DNA from: MGBC163016 sp964631345
GTDB taxonomy: Bacteria > Actinomycetota > Coriobacteriia > Coriobacteriales > Eggerthellaceae
Direction: 5' to 3'
Length of the DNA: 64,000 nucleotides
Assembly (NCBI GenBank): GCA_964631345.1
Contig: CAZVWE010000008.1
Location: forward strand, 7,007-71,006
Every line of letters begins with the position of its first letter. Position 1 is the first letter of the stretch. A program made the position numbers and the translations under genes. Below, piece by piece: positions 51,912 to 61,001 of this stretch. Below the pieces are notes generated by a model, which was not told where the DNA came from, ran no database searches, and was given only the letters and a program-made list of their open reading frames with translations.

Positions 51912-54818
51912 ATGGCACAAACAGATATCGTTATTAAGGGTGCCCGTGAGCATAACCTAAAAAATATTGATGTATCTATACCTCGTGACAAGCTTGTTGT
52001 AATAACAGGACTTTCTGGATCCGGTAAATCCAGTCTTGCATTTGACACGATTTATGCAGAAGGACAAAGGCGCTACGTTGAAAGTCTTTCTAGCTATGCA
52101 AGAATGTTTTTAGGTCAAATGAACAAGCCAGACATTGATTCTATTGATGGACTTTCTCCAGCCGTCTCAATTGATCAAAAGACCACTTCGAAAAACCCCA
52201 GATCAACAGTTGGGACAACTACTGAAATCTATGATTATTTAAGACTTCTTTATGCTCGCGTTGGAATTCCGCATTGCCCTGTTTGCGGGCGTGAGATAAA
52301 AAAGCAAACCACTGACCAGGTTACAGATGAAATTCTTGCTCTTGGGGATGATCAGACGCGTGCGATCATAATGGCACCTGTGGTGGCTGGCAGAAAAGGG
52401 GAATTCACACACCTTTTTGAAGATTTATCTAAAGAAGGCTTTTCTAGGGTAAGAATTGATGGCGAGATTATAAAACTTGAAGGTCAGCCTATTACCCTTG
52501 ATAAGAAGAAAAAACACTTTATAGATGTCGTCGTAGATAGAGTGGTTTTGAAGCCTTCTGCAACTAGCAGAATCGCTGAAGCGGTAGAACTTGCAACCAA
52601 GCTCGCAGATGGTCGAGTTTTAGTTCAGATCCTTGATGAGAATGGCACAATGCGCTCGGCAACTGAAAAGACATCATCAGGTGCTAGAGGAGGTCTTTCT
52701 GAGGGGGAGTATATTTTTTCTTTAGCTCTTGCATGCCCGGAACATGGGTGCTCAATTGATGAGTTGCAACCACGTGATTTTTCATTTAATGCGCCTTACG
52801 GGTCATGTCCTGATTGTTTTGGTATCGGGGCAAAAGAAGAAGTGGACTCAAGCCTATTAATCGGGGATCCTACGTTAAGCGTTGCAGACGGGGTAGTCTT
52901 ACCATTTAAGAGCGGCAACTACTATCCCCAAGTTATGGCCGCCGTAATTAGGCATATGGGAGAAGACCCTAATACTCCTTGGGAAGACTTAAAGTCCAAA
53001 ACCAAAAAAGCCCTATTAGAGGGATTGGGCGATGAAAAGATTAGAGTCGATTACAAAACAGTAGATGGAAGAAATACTTATTGGTATATAGAGTGGGAAG
53101 GGGTCATTGAAGCTTTGCGTCGTAGGTATGCAGAAGCAGACACAGATGCAAAGCGTGATAAGTTGCAGCAGTTTATTGCAACTGTTCCCTGTAGAACTTG
53201 TGGTGGTAAGCGATTAAGGCCTGAAATACTTGCAGTAACTGTGGGTGGCAAATCTATTCATGAGGCAACAGAACTCTCGGCTTTTGAATCTCTTAAGTTC
53301 TTTGAGTCTTTAAAATTTGATGGACAGGATGCATATATTGCAAATCCAATTGTTAAAGAGATTATTGTTCGACTAAAGTTTTTGGTGGATGTTGGCCTAG
53401 ATTATTTAACCCTTGAGCGAGCAACCGCAACGCTTTCTGGTGGAGAAGCTCAAAGGATACGTCTTGCAACTCAAATAGGCGCAGGATTAATGGGGGTTTT
53501 ATATATCCTGGATGAGCCGTCTATTGGCCTTCATCAAAGAGATAATGAACGTCTTATAGCCACTCTTGAACATTTAAGAGATTTGGGAAACACCGTTGTT
53601 GTTGTCGAGCATGATGAAGACACTATTAGAAGCGCAGATTATGTAATTGATATGGGGCCTGGCGCAGGTGAACGAGGGGGATATATCACTGCATGTGGCA
53701 CCCCTGAAGAGGTAATGGCTGAGGAAAATTCCCTTACTGGAGACTATCTTTCAGGAAAAAGGTTTATACCTCTTCCGAAAAAACGCAGAAATCCTAAACG
53801 TGGCAAACTTAAAATGACAGGCGCAGAAGAGAATAACCTAAAGAATGTTACTTTAGAAGTTCCTCTTGGCACCTTAACTGTTGTTACCGGTGTATCTGGT
53901 TCTGGAAAAAGCTCTCTTATTACCGACACATTAGCGCCAGCGCTTGCGAATAGACTAAACCATGCTCATAAAAGAACCGGTCCTTATAAAAAAATCACCG
54001 GATTAGATAAGCTAGATAAAGTCATCAATATTGATCAAAGCCCAATTGGGAGAACCCCTAGATCTAATCCTGCTACATACATTGGGCTTTGGGATGATAT
54101 ACGAAACTTATTTGCATCAACCGCTGAATCAAAAGCAAGAGGTTATTCTCCTGGGAGATTTTCATTTAATGTAAAAGGTGGAAGATGTGAGGCTTGTAAA
54201 GGTGATGGCCAGATAAAAATAGAGATGCATTTCCTTCCGGATATTTTTGTGCCATGCGAAGTTTGTGAAGGTAAGCGCTACAACCGAGAAACCCTGCAAG
54301 TTACATATAGGGGAAAATCCATTGCTGATGTTTTAGATATGACAGTGGAAGAGGCGCTTGTATTTTTTGAAAATATTCCAACGATCAAGCGGAAATTGCA
54401 GACTCTTTATGATGTAGGTCTTGGTTATATTCGATTAGGTCAACCTGCAACCACTCTTTCTGGCGGTGAAGCACAGCGTGTAAAGCTTTCAAGCGAACTC
54501 CAAAAAAGATCAACTGGTAAGACCTTTTATATCCTTGATGAACCAACAACGGGGCTTCATTTTGAAGACGTTAGACAATTACTTGAAGTCTTGCAGCGGA
54601 TAGTTGATTCGGGAAATACTGTTTTAGTAATCGAGCATAACTTAGATGTAATTAAAAGCGCAGACTATATTATAGATTTAGGGCCTGAAGGTGGCGATGG
54701 CGGCGGTCAAGTGATTGCTTCTGGAACACCCGAAGAGGTTGCCAAGGTAAAAGGAAGCTATACAGGGCAATTCATTAATAAAGTACTTTCTGCTCATTGT
54801 ACTTCCAATTTGGATTAA
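51912..54818 (+). CDS. uvrA: Excinuclease ABC subunit A
   Basis: This damage-recognition ATPase of nucleotide excision repair has 968 residues, full length. Two ABC modules have Walker A 'GLSGSGKSSLAFDT' near residue 31 and 'GVSGSGKSSLI' near 660, signatures 'LSGGEAQRIRLA' and 'LSGGEAQRVKLS', and zinc ligands in 'CPVCGREI', 'CRTCGG', 'CEACKGDG' and 'CEVCEG'. The promoter overlaps a LexA box. uvrB and uvrC are not in the window. It works with Mfd encoded at 23.7 kb in transcription-coupled repair. Confidence 0.98.
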   Translation: MAQTDIVIKGAREHNLKNIDVSIPRDKLVVITGLSGSGKSSLAFDTIYAEGQRRYVESLSSYARMFLGQMNKPDIDSIDGLSPAVSIDQKTTSKNPRSTVGTTTEIYDYLRLLYARVGIPHCPVCGREIKKQTTDQVTDEILALGDDQTRAIIMAPVVAGRKGEFTHLFEDLSKEGFSRVRIDGEIIKLEGQPITLDKKKKHFIDVVVDRVVLKPSATSRIAEAVELATKLADGRVLVQILDENGTMRSATEKTSSGARGGLSEGEYIFSLALACPEHGCSIDELQPRDFSFNAPYGSCPDCFGIGAKEEVDSSLLIGDPTLSVADGVVLPFKSGNYYPQVMAAVIRHMGEDPNTPWEDLKSKTKKALLEGLGDEKIRVDYKTVDGRNTYWYIEWEGVIEALRRRYAEADTDAKRDKLQQFIATVPCRTCGGKRLRPEILAVTVGGKSIHEATELSAFESLKFFESLKFDGQDAYIANPIVKEIIVRLKFLVDVGLDYLTLERATATLSGGEAQRIRLATQIGAGLMGVLYILDEPSIGLHQRDNERLIATLEHLRDLGNTVVVVEHDEDTIRSADYVIDMGPGAGERGGYITACGTPEEVMAEENSLTGDYLSGKRFIPLPKKRRNPKRGKLKMTGAEENNLKNVTLEVPLGTLTVVTGVSGSGKSSLITDTLAPALANRLNHAHKRTGPYKKITGLDKLDKVINIDQSPIGRTPRSNPATYIGLWDDIRNLFASTAESKARGYSPGRFSFNVKGGRCEACKGDGQIKIEMHFLPDIFVPCEVCEGKRYNRETLQVTYRGKSIADVLDMTVEEALVFFENIPTIKRKLQTLYDVGLGYIRLGQPATTLSGGEAQRVKLSSELQKRSTGKTFYILDEPTTGLHFEDVRQLLEVLQRIVDSGNTVLVIEHNLDVIKSADYIIDLGPEGGDGGGQVIASGTPEEVAKVKGSYTGQFINKVLSAHCTSNLD

Positions 54819-54850
54819 AAAACTAAAAGAGAAGCGCGACGAAAATAGGG

Positions 54851-55918
54851 ATGATGCGTATGGTCGGGGATTGTTTGAATAGGGATAGACAATCGCTTAT
54901 CACACAAATTGTTTGTGCCTTCGCACTTGTTTTGACACTCGTTTGTACAGGCTGTACTGCGTCACAATCAGATGATGGGGTATCTCCTAACCAAGAACTG
55001 TCCTCTACATCGTCTGCTTTAGCAAAAGATATTGAAGCAACCCCAGCTATTGTCTCTATTCCTGAATTCACCGGTGAGGTGGCAGTAAATCTCAATGATG
55101 GGGTTCCCTCTTTCACTGAAGAGGAACTTGCCTACGACACGTTTGCTATATATGCACCTCTCGATTCCCTTGGCCGTGCCACCGTTGCATTTGCTATGGT
55201 GAGCGACGAGACACGTCCACCTCAAGGCGAAAAACGACCTTCAATTAGTGAGGTACATCCTTCTGGGTGGAATCAGGCCTTTTATGACCATATTCCAGGA
55301 CAGAGTCTGTTCAATCGAAGTCATCTGATCGCATGGAGCTTAAGCGGAGAAGGAGCGAATCCTTGTAATCTTATTACGGGGACCACTTCTATGAACCAAG
55401 GAGTTATACAGAGATATGAGCAATCTATTCTCTCTTATATTCGAAATACTGGTAATCATGTTTTAGTTCGAGCAACACCTATTTATGAGGGCGATGAGCT
55501 TGTGGCTCGCGGTGTTCATTATGAAGCACAATCGATCGAAGATGAAGGTGATACGGTTAGCATTAATGTATTCATTTGGAATATAGAGCCAGGTGTTGAA
55601 ATCAATTATGCTACTGGTGAAAGTAAGTTGTCATCGAAAGACAATGAAACAAATGAAGAGACAGGCGCTGAAGCTGGCTCTGGAATAGCTATAGCAGCTG
55701 GCAGAACAAATAGTGGCAGCGCGAATGCATCCACTGGATCCGATGCGACGTCCTCGACAAATGAGGATTATGTGCTAAATACGAACACGAAGAAGTTCCA
55801 TTATCCATCTTGTAGTTCGGTTAGTAAGATGAAGGATAAGAATAAGGAACTCTTTACGGGAAGCCGTGAAGAAGTTATCCAGCGTGGATATGAGCCATGC
55901 AAGAACTGTAATCCCTAA
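54851..55918 (+). CDS. Secreted DNA/RNA non-specific endonuclease, EndA-like
   Basis: The protein has 355 residues. An N-terminal membrane segment ends 'LVCTGC', which may be a lipobox, so it is a likely surface-bound lipoprotein. The nuclease domain carries 'LFNRSHLIAWSLSGEGANPCNLITGT' (centre 'NRSHLIA' with the catalytic His, and 'CNLITGTTSMNQG'), as in the DNA-entry nucleases of transformable Gram-positives. A Ser/Thr/Ala-rich linker leads to a C-terminal module 'YVLNTNTKKFHYPSC ... YEPCKNCNP', an Ada-like Cys-rich domain often found on secreted nucleases and thermonucleases. With comM and dprA nearby it fits DNA uptake or DNA feeding. The start may be at any of the ATGs 54851, 54854 or 54860. 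Confidence 0.82.
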   Translation: MMRMVGDCLNRDRQSLITQIVCAFALVLTLVCTGCTASQSDDGVSPNQELSSTSSALAKDIEATPAIVSIPEFTGEVAVNLNDGVPSFTEEELAYDTFAIYAPLDSLGRATVAFAMVSDETRPPQGEKRPSISEVHPSGWNQAFYDHIPGQSLFNRSHLIAWSLSGEGANPCNLITGTTSMNQGVIQRYEQSILSYIRNTGNHVLVRATPIYEGDELVARGVHYEAQSIEDEGDTVSINVFIWNIEPGVEINYATGESKLSSKDNETNEETGAEAGSGIAIAAGRTNSGSANASTGSDATSSTNEDYVLNTNTKKFHYPSCSSVSKMKDKNKELFTGSREEVIQRGYEPCKNCNP

Positions 55919-55990
55919 ACAGCTGAGAAGAACGATATATAAGGATAGATTTGGGTCATTGTGATGGCAAGCGCAGTATAATCATGCGTT

Positions 55991-56755
55991 ATGGAAAAGC
56001 GAACTCGAGAAAAGCTTGCGCTTGTTGTATTTGTAGTGCTTGTCATTTTTGCCGTGGCCGTACTGACTAGTTACTTCTCCACGGGAAAGTCTTGGACTGT
56101 GGCGGCTACTGCAATAGATGATCAGGTTGGTCAATTGGATGGATACACCGCTATTGTTTACAGGGGGGTAGCAGAGCCTGAAAAAAAGAGTCCTGACAAA
56201 GACTCAAAAAACGATAACCTTTCAGAAGATGAGGCAATTATCACGGGGTCAAATGACTCGGCTTTAGGGTCAAAAAGCGTAGGCCTTATAATTTCATCAT
56301 TTTCTTCGTTGCTTAGACAAGGTGGACATAAGGGTCTTTTTGTATCAGATGTGCGAGATGTTTATGAATCTAAGCGAGCGGGAGTACTAACAATAGATTT
56401 ATCAGCTCCTCAAAGATATATAGAACCAGTTGTGCTTGATTCGGGGAACAAGAGAATAGGTGTTTTTTACGCAGATTCCTATACAGGAAAACAAAAACTC
56501 AAGTCTATTATCGATTCATTAGAACTTGAAGATGTCGATTCAGTGATATGTTTAACGCAGCGTCCAGCCATGCTTGCAAGTTATGAGGGAATCGATGTGG
56601 TGGTGTTTTTATCCGATCCATCAACTTACTCAATTCAGCCTCCAGATGACGTTAAAACGCTTATTACATCTTCTCCAAAAAAAGGAGATATTGGTGTGAT
56701 CCTTTTTTCTAACAATAATGTGCCATCGTTTCACTCAATTGATGGCGCTGAATAA
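55991..56755 (+). CDS. Membrane-anchored protein of unknown function
   Basis: This 254-residue protein has one membrane helix (~8-28) and an extracytoplasmic domain. The domain begins 'LDGYTAIVYRGV' and alternates strands and helices: 'GLFVSDVRDVYESKRAGVLTIDL', 'KRIGVFYADSYTGKQKL' and 'VDSVICLTQRPAML'. The order resembles a Rossmann-like or metallophosphatase-like fold without clear metal ligands. An acidic, disordered-looking stretch covers residues ~58-88. No family recognised. The ATG start has weak upstream AG-rich sequence. It sits between the nuclease and gdhA. Confidence 0.55.
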   Translation: MEKRTREKLALVVFVVLVIFAVAVLTSYFSTGKSWTVAATAIDDQVGQLDGYTAIVYRGVAEPEKKSPDKDSKNDNLSEDEAIITGSNDSALGSKSVGLIISSFSSLLRQGGHKGLFVSDVRDVYESKRAGVLTIDLSAPQRYIEPVVLDSGNKRIGVFYADSYTGKQKLKSIIDSLELEDVDSVICLTQRPAMLASYEGIDVVVFLSDPSTYSIQPPDDVKTLITSSPKKGDIGVILFSNNNVPSFHSIDGAE

Positions 56756-56805
56756 GGTGTTTAATAAACCGAATTACCACACTAAACTGCACACGAAACA
56801 AGACG

Positions 56806-56836
56806 TTAACATTTAGCTATATCCTATACATATAAT
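56806..56836 (+). promoter_or_regulatory. Putative gdhA promoter
   Basis: TTAACA (56806-56811) and a perfect TATAAT (56831-56836) are 19 bases apart, slightly long. They end about 55 bases before the preferred gdhA start. Confidence 0.4.
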
Positions 56837-56891
56837 TAAATAATTCAATCAAGGCTATCGTTTGATAGAAAACAGATTAGGGAGGTTCCTT

Positions 56892-58223
56892 TTGAAGTAC
56901 ACAGAACGCGTGATTGAAATCGTAAAGGAGAAAAACCCCGAGCAACCTGAGTTTATCCAGGCCGTAACAGAGGTTTTGCAGTCTCTTGATCCTGTTATTG
57001 AGGAGCACCCTGAGTATGAAAAGGCAAGTCTATTAGAGAGAATAGTTGAGCCTGAGCGTGCGATAATCTTTAGAGTTCCTTGGGTGGATGATTCTGGTAA
57101 TGTCCATGTCAACCGTGCTTTTAGAGTAGAGTTTAATTCTGCGATTGGACCTTACAAAGGCGGACTTCGCCTTCATCCGTCTGTAAATATGGGCATCATT
57201 AAATTCTTGGGATTTGAGCAAATATTCAAAAACTCATTAACAACACTTCCGCTTGGTGGCGGCAAGGGCGGATCGGACTTTGATCCGAAAGGTAAATCAG
57301 ATAATGAAATCATGCGCTTCTGTCAGTCATTTATGACAGAGTTACAGCGTCATATCGGTGCTGATACAGATGTGCCTGCAGGAGATATTGGTACAGGAGC
57401 CCGCGAGATCGGGTATATGTTCGGACAGTATAAAAAGATTAAAAATGTTTTTGAGGGAGTACTTACAGGTAAAGGTCTTACATTTGGCGGTTCTTTAGCT
57501 AGAACTGAAGCTACAGGATATGGACTTGTTTATATCGTTGAAGAATATTTAAAGTGCAATAGCGATAGCCTAGATGGTAAGACAGTTTGTATTTCTGGCT
57601 CAGGAAATGTGGCGATTTATGCTGCCCAAAAAGCTGTTCAACTTGGCGCTAAAGTTGTAACCATGTCAGATTCAACTGGTTGGATTCATGATCCAAACGG
57701 AGTAGACGTTGACCTCATCAAACAGATTAAAGAGGTTGAACGTGCTCGTATTTCTGAGTATGCAAAGCGCAAAGATGGTGTTGAATATCACGAGGGTAGA
57801 GGCGTATGGAGTATTCCATGTGATATCGCACTTCCATGTGCTACTCAAAATGAAGTGTTTATTGATGACGTGCAAACTCTTGTTGCTAATGGATGCAAGA
57901 TTGTTGCAGAAGGCGCTAATATGCCTACGACAATTGAAGCTACAGAGTATCTACAGGATCATGGCATTTGCTTTATTCCTGGTAAAGCTGCAAATGCTGG
58001 TGGCGTTGCAACATCAGGTCTTGAGATGAGCCAAAACTCAGAGCGTCTGTCTTGGTCTTTTGACGAAGTAGATGCAAAGCTCAAGTCAATAATGATCAAT
58101 ATCTTCCATGCGATAGATGATGCTGCTAAAAAGTATGGTCATGAGGGCGATTTTGTTATGGGTGCAAACATTGCCGGATTTGAGAAAGTGGCAACTGCAA
58201 TGATGGCGCAAGGCATCGTATAA
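56892..58223 (+). CDS. gdhA: NADP-specific glutamate dehydrogenase
   Basis: This enzyme makes glutamate from 2-oxoglutarate and ammonium. About 443 residues, typical of hexameric GDH. The substrate site is seen in 'GPYKGGLRLHPSVNMGIIKF' (KGG lysine) and 'PLGGGKGGSDFDPKGKSD' (catalytic lysine). The nucleotide fold has 'VCISGSGNVAIYAAQKA'. TTG 56892 is preferred: AGGGAGG lies seven bases before it, whereas the longer frame to 56862 would bury this site. It would feed glutamate to gadB and gltX. Own promoter and strong terminator. Confidence 0.95.
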   Translation: MKYTERVIEIVKEKNPEQPEFIQAVTEVLQSLDPVIEEHPEYEKASLLERIVEPERAIIFRVPWVDDSGNVHVNRAFRVEFNSAIGPYKGGLRLHPSVNMGIIKFLGFEQIFKNSLTTLPLGGGKGGSDFDPKGKSDNEIMRFCQSFMTELQRHIGADTDVPAGDIGTGAREIGYMFGQYKKIKNVFEGVLTGKGLTFGGSLARTEATGYGLVYIVEEYLKCNSDSLDGKTVCISGSGNVAIYAAQKAVQLGAKVVTMSDSTGWIHDPNGVDVDLIKQIKEVERARISEYAKRKDGVEYHEGRGVWSIPCDIALPCATQNEVFIDDVQTLVANGCKIVAEGANMPTTIEATEYLQDHGICFIPGKAANAGGVATSGLEMSQNSERLSWSFDEVDAKLKSIMINIFHAIDDAAKKYGHEGDFVMGANIAGFEKVATAMMAQGIV

Positions 58224-58263
58224 GCCTTGATATTGCTTAAATAATTACTAGTCTAACTAGAGT

Positions 58264-58294
58264 ATGGGGAGTCAGTTATTGACTCCCCATTTTA
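58264..58294. terminator. Rho-independent terminator after gdhA
   Basis: A perfect 11-pair stem (58264-58274 with 58280-58290) with a GTTAT loop is followed by TTTT. It also lies at the end of the convergent helicase tail frame. Confidence 0.88.
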
Positions 58295-58612
58295 ATGTCT
58301 TTTCCCAGAGGCTTTCCCGTAAGCTTTCTTGTCATAGCTTGAGTACATGCCAGGTTTTTTTGACTTAGATTTATGTTGAGAGTGTTTATTGTTGCGTATG
58401 TTTTGCTTTTTGTTCTTGCTGTTGGATTGCTTTTGAGTGTTTTTGTTTCCATTGCGCAAATCCCCATAGCCCGTGTAATTATATTCAGCAGGTTTTGATT
58501 TACGTATCTTCTTATGTCTTTTTGCTCGTGTATCAGGATGAGGATCACTCTTTTTGTGTTTTGACTTTCGAGCCAATTGGGACATGTCTACATCAAAACT
58601 ATCGATACGCAT
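58292..58612 (-). pseudogene. Basic C-terminal tail of the RhlE-like helicase, cut off by UGA
   Basis: This open frame of 106 codons is extremely rich in Lys, Arg, His, Ser and Asn ('KSKHKK', 'RAKRHKK', 'SKSKKPG'). It is in the same reading frame as the helicase upstream. Between the helicase stop and this ATG are eight sense codons (LIGRSIPI). Read through, they give 'IE-stop-LIGRSIP', which matches the conserved end of RhlE cores ('IE[K/R]LIG..IP') followed by the usual basic RNA-binding tail. There is no good ribosome-binding site before its ATG. It is either a tail lost by a nonsense mutation, a product of UGA read-through, or a separate small protein; I favour the first two. Confidence 0.6.
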
Positions 58613-58636
58613 AATGGGTATGCTTCTACCAATTAA

Positions 58637-59716
58637 TCATTCAATCGCATCTAATTCCTTTAAGGATTTCTGAGATACGAATGAAACTGAAAATCCTTGG
58701 TTGCCAGCGCGTCCAGTACGCCCAATTCTATGAATATAGTCTTCCGCCATATCAGGCAGGTCGTAATTGACTACATAATCAACCTCAGGAATATCTATTC
58801 CTCGAGCAAGAACATCGGTGGCAACAATAATCCCTGCTTTGCCTTTTCTGAATGCTTCAAGTGCCTTTCGCCTTTGTCCTTGAGTTTTGTCAGAGTGGAT
58901 GCTTTCGCAATGAAATCCAGCATCCTTCAGTGATTTCGCGACTGCCTCTACGCGTGATTTTGTTCTAGCAAAAACTACGACTCGGTCGTGCCCTTTTTCA
59001 TCCAATAGGCATTTCAAAAGCTCTGATTTTTCATTGTTGGATGCTGGAAGGATGTATTGCACAACATCTTTAGAAGCCTCTCCTCGCTGTGCAATTTGAA
59101 CGATTGCTGGATCATTCAAAAGACCACCTAAGTTCTTTTGAATTGTTTCATCTATAGTTGCAGAGAACAAAAGAGTTTGTCGTTTAGGGGGAATTTGCTC
59201 AACTATTTTATTCACGTCGGGCAAAAATCCCATATCAAGCATACGATCAGCTTCGTCTAGAACAAGTATTTCCACAGCGGATAAATCTACAACTCCTCTG
59301 TCCATAAGATCGTTTAAACGACCAGGGGTTGCAATAAGGATATCCACGCCACCTCGAAGAACTCTAATTTGTCTCGAGTATGGAATACCTCCATAAACTA
59401 CAGAGACAAATTGGTTGCAACATCTACCAATGGAATATGCACAGGAATAAATCTGTTCTGCTAATTCTCTTGTTGGTGTGATCACAAGCATACGGGGTGG
59501 TCTTGGGCCTTTAAGATTTGATGGCAGATTTGAAAGTGTAGGTAGTAGAAACGCAGCCGTTTTTCCTGTTCCTGTGCTTGCCGCTGCAATAACATCGATA
59601 CCCTGAAGCACTAAAGGAATGGCTTGGCCTTGCACAGGCGTTGGAGTTTCATATCCTAAATAACTGACTGCTTTTAAAGCCTGTGGATTCAAGCCTAATT
59701 CATTGAATTGTTCCAT
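58637..59716 (-). CDS. RhlE-like DEAD-box RNA helicase (ends at in-frame UGA)
   Basis: This ATP-dependent RNA helicase of the RhlE/DeaD group is likely to act in ribosome assembly, RNA decay or cold adaptation. About 359 residues. The Q motif 'FNELGLNPQALKAV' begins the protein. 'ASTGTGKTAAF', 'DEADRMLDMGF', 'LLFSATID', 'DVLARGIDIPEVD' and 'HRIGRTGRAG' give the helicase motifs. The ATG at 59716 has AGGAT before it; the frame extends upstream into fabH without a better site. The core is complete, but the reading frame ends at UGA (58637-58639) where relatives continue into a basic tail. It lies 16 bases after fabH, probably the same operon. Confidence 0.9.
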   Translation of the reverse strand: MEQFNELGLNPQALKAVSYLGYETPTPVQGQAIPLVLQGIDVIAAASTGTGKTAAFLLPTLSNLPSNLKGPRPPRMLVITPTRELAEQIYSCAYSIGRCCNQFVSVVYGGIPYSRQIRVLRGGVDILIATPGRLNDLMDRGVVDLSAVEILVLDEADRMLDMGFLPDVNKIVEQIPPKRQTLLFSATIDETIQKNLGGLLNDPAIVQIAQRGEASKDVVQYILPASNNEKSELLKCLLDEKGHDRVVVFARTKSRVEAVAKSLKDAGFHCESIHSDKTQGQRRKALEAFRKGKAGIIVATDVLARGIDIPEVDYVVNYDLPDMAEDYIHRIGRTGRAGNQGFSVSFVSQKSLKELDAIE

Positions 59717-59732
59717 TTTTATCCTATTCAAA

Positions 59733-60944
59733 TTATGCCTTAAAAGCGATGGCTCCAGATGTGAGGCCTCCACCAAAAGCAACAGCAACTACATAATCAC
59801 CTTTATTAATATGGCCATCAACATAAGCATCGGTTAATGCCATAGGAACGCTTGCAGAACTCGTATTACCTACATCGGCAAGAGATACTTGAAGTTTTTC
59901 CATAGGAATATCAAGCCTTTTCGCTGCAAATTTTAAAATGCGTTCATTGGCCTGATGAGGGACAATGATATTTACATCTGAGAGATTAATGCCAGCCATA
60001 TTGCAAGCCTCTTCGATAGCATGCGGCATAGTACGTCCAGCAAATTTGAAAATACGTTGACCATCCATTTTGATGACTTGACGTGGTTTTCCTTCTTTTC
60101 TGTCATCAATGATTCCAAGAAATTTATCAATTTCATCTATGGCAGTATCGCCATCAATACCTAATGAATGGATGTAGGAATAGTCGACATTTTTGGGATC
60201 TGGAAATAGTAAGTCGTGTTTTGCTTTTTTCTCTTCGTCAAAAATTATTCCATCTTCTGAAAATGGCATTATGGAATCATAAACTTGAGGTACGCAGAGA
60301 GATGTGTCTGTGTCATCGTCATTTTTTAGATAGCAAGCCAAAATTCCAGTATCAGAATCTTGCCATTCAAGAACTACAGCTCCTGCACCGTCGCCAAAAA
60401 GCACGCAAGTGTTTCTATCCTGCCAATCGGTGAGTCGGGTTAATCTTTCTGCACAAACTACGAGTGCTCTATTTACAGGAAGAGCCTTTGCGGAATTTGA
60501 ACTGGATACATGAGATGCTGCCATCATTGATTCTGCAACACTCGTCGCATAAATAAAGCCAGAACATGCGGCATTAACATCGAAGGCAATAGCTTTTTCA
60601 GCACCGAGTACACGTCTGAGTTCTGCTGCTGATGATGGAACGATAGTATCTGCTGTAATGGTTGCAACTATGACAAGATCAATTGAAGAAATGTCAATGG
60701 GATCTTCGACCCATCCTTTAGTTTCAATATCGCTTCTGATATTTGAAAGATCTTGACCAAGAGCAGCCATAGCTGAAGAATATGCTAGATCCAACTGACT
60801 TTGTTTAACGGATATATGACGGGATTTTATTCCTGTCCGTGTAGATATCCATTCGTCGTTTGTATCGACCAGGTTTTGTAAATCATCGTTTTTAATTGTT
60901 AAGGAAGGCAGGGCTTTCCCTGCGCCAATTATGGCTGCACCCAC
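59733..60944 (-). CDS. fabH: 3-oxoacyl-ACP synthase III (FabH-like), enlarged
   Basis: This enzyme condenses acetyl-CoA or a branched acyl-CoA with malonyl-ACP to start fatty acids. The Cys-His-Asn triad is complete: 'DVNAACSGF', 'VPHQANERIL' and 'GNTSSASVP'. About 403 residues, against ~320 in usual FabH. The extra parts are an insertion before 'IDLVIVAT' (~18 residues) and one of ~45 around residues 235-280, rich in Asp, Glu and Lys. GTG 60944 has GGAGAAG six bases before it; a TTG at 60956 would overlap this site. No other fab genes are near, so a role in another acyl pathway is possible. It is upstream of the helicase. Confidence 0.85.
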   Translation of the reverse strand: MGAAIIGAGKALPSLTIKNDDLQNLVDTNDEWISTRTGIKSRHISVKQSQLDLAYSSAMAALGQDLSNIRSDIETKGWVEDPIDISSIDLVIVATITADTIVPSSAAELRRVLGAEKAIAFDVNAACSGFIYATSVAESMMAASHVSSSNSAKALPVNRALVVCAERLTRLTDWQDRNTCVLFGDGAGAVVLEWQDSDTGILACYLKNDDDTDTSLCVPQVYDSIMPFSEDGIIFDEEKKAKHDLLFPDPKNVDYSYIHSLGIDGDTAIDEIDKFLGIIDDRKEGKPRQVIKMDGQRIFKFAGRTMPHAIEEACNMAGINLSDVNIIVPHQANERILKFAAKRLDIPMEKLQVSLADVGNTSSASVPMALTDAYVDGHINKGDYVVAVAFGGGLTSGAIAFKA

Positions 60945-61001
60945 GTTCTTCTCCAATTCAAAAATAGGGATTTGAGTGCAGATAATTGTATATCAAAGAT
61001 A

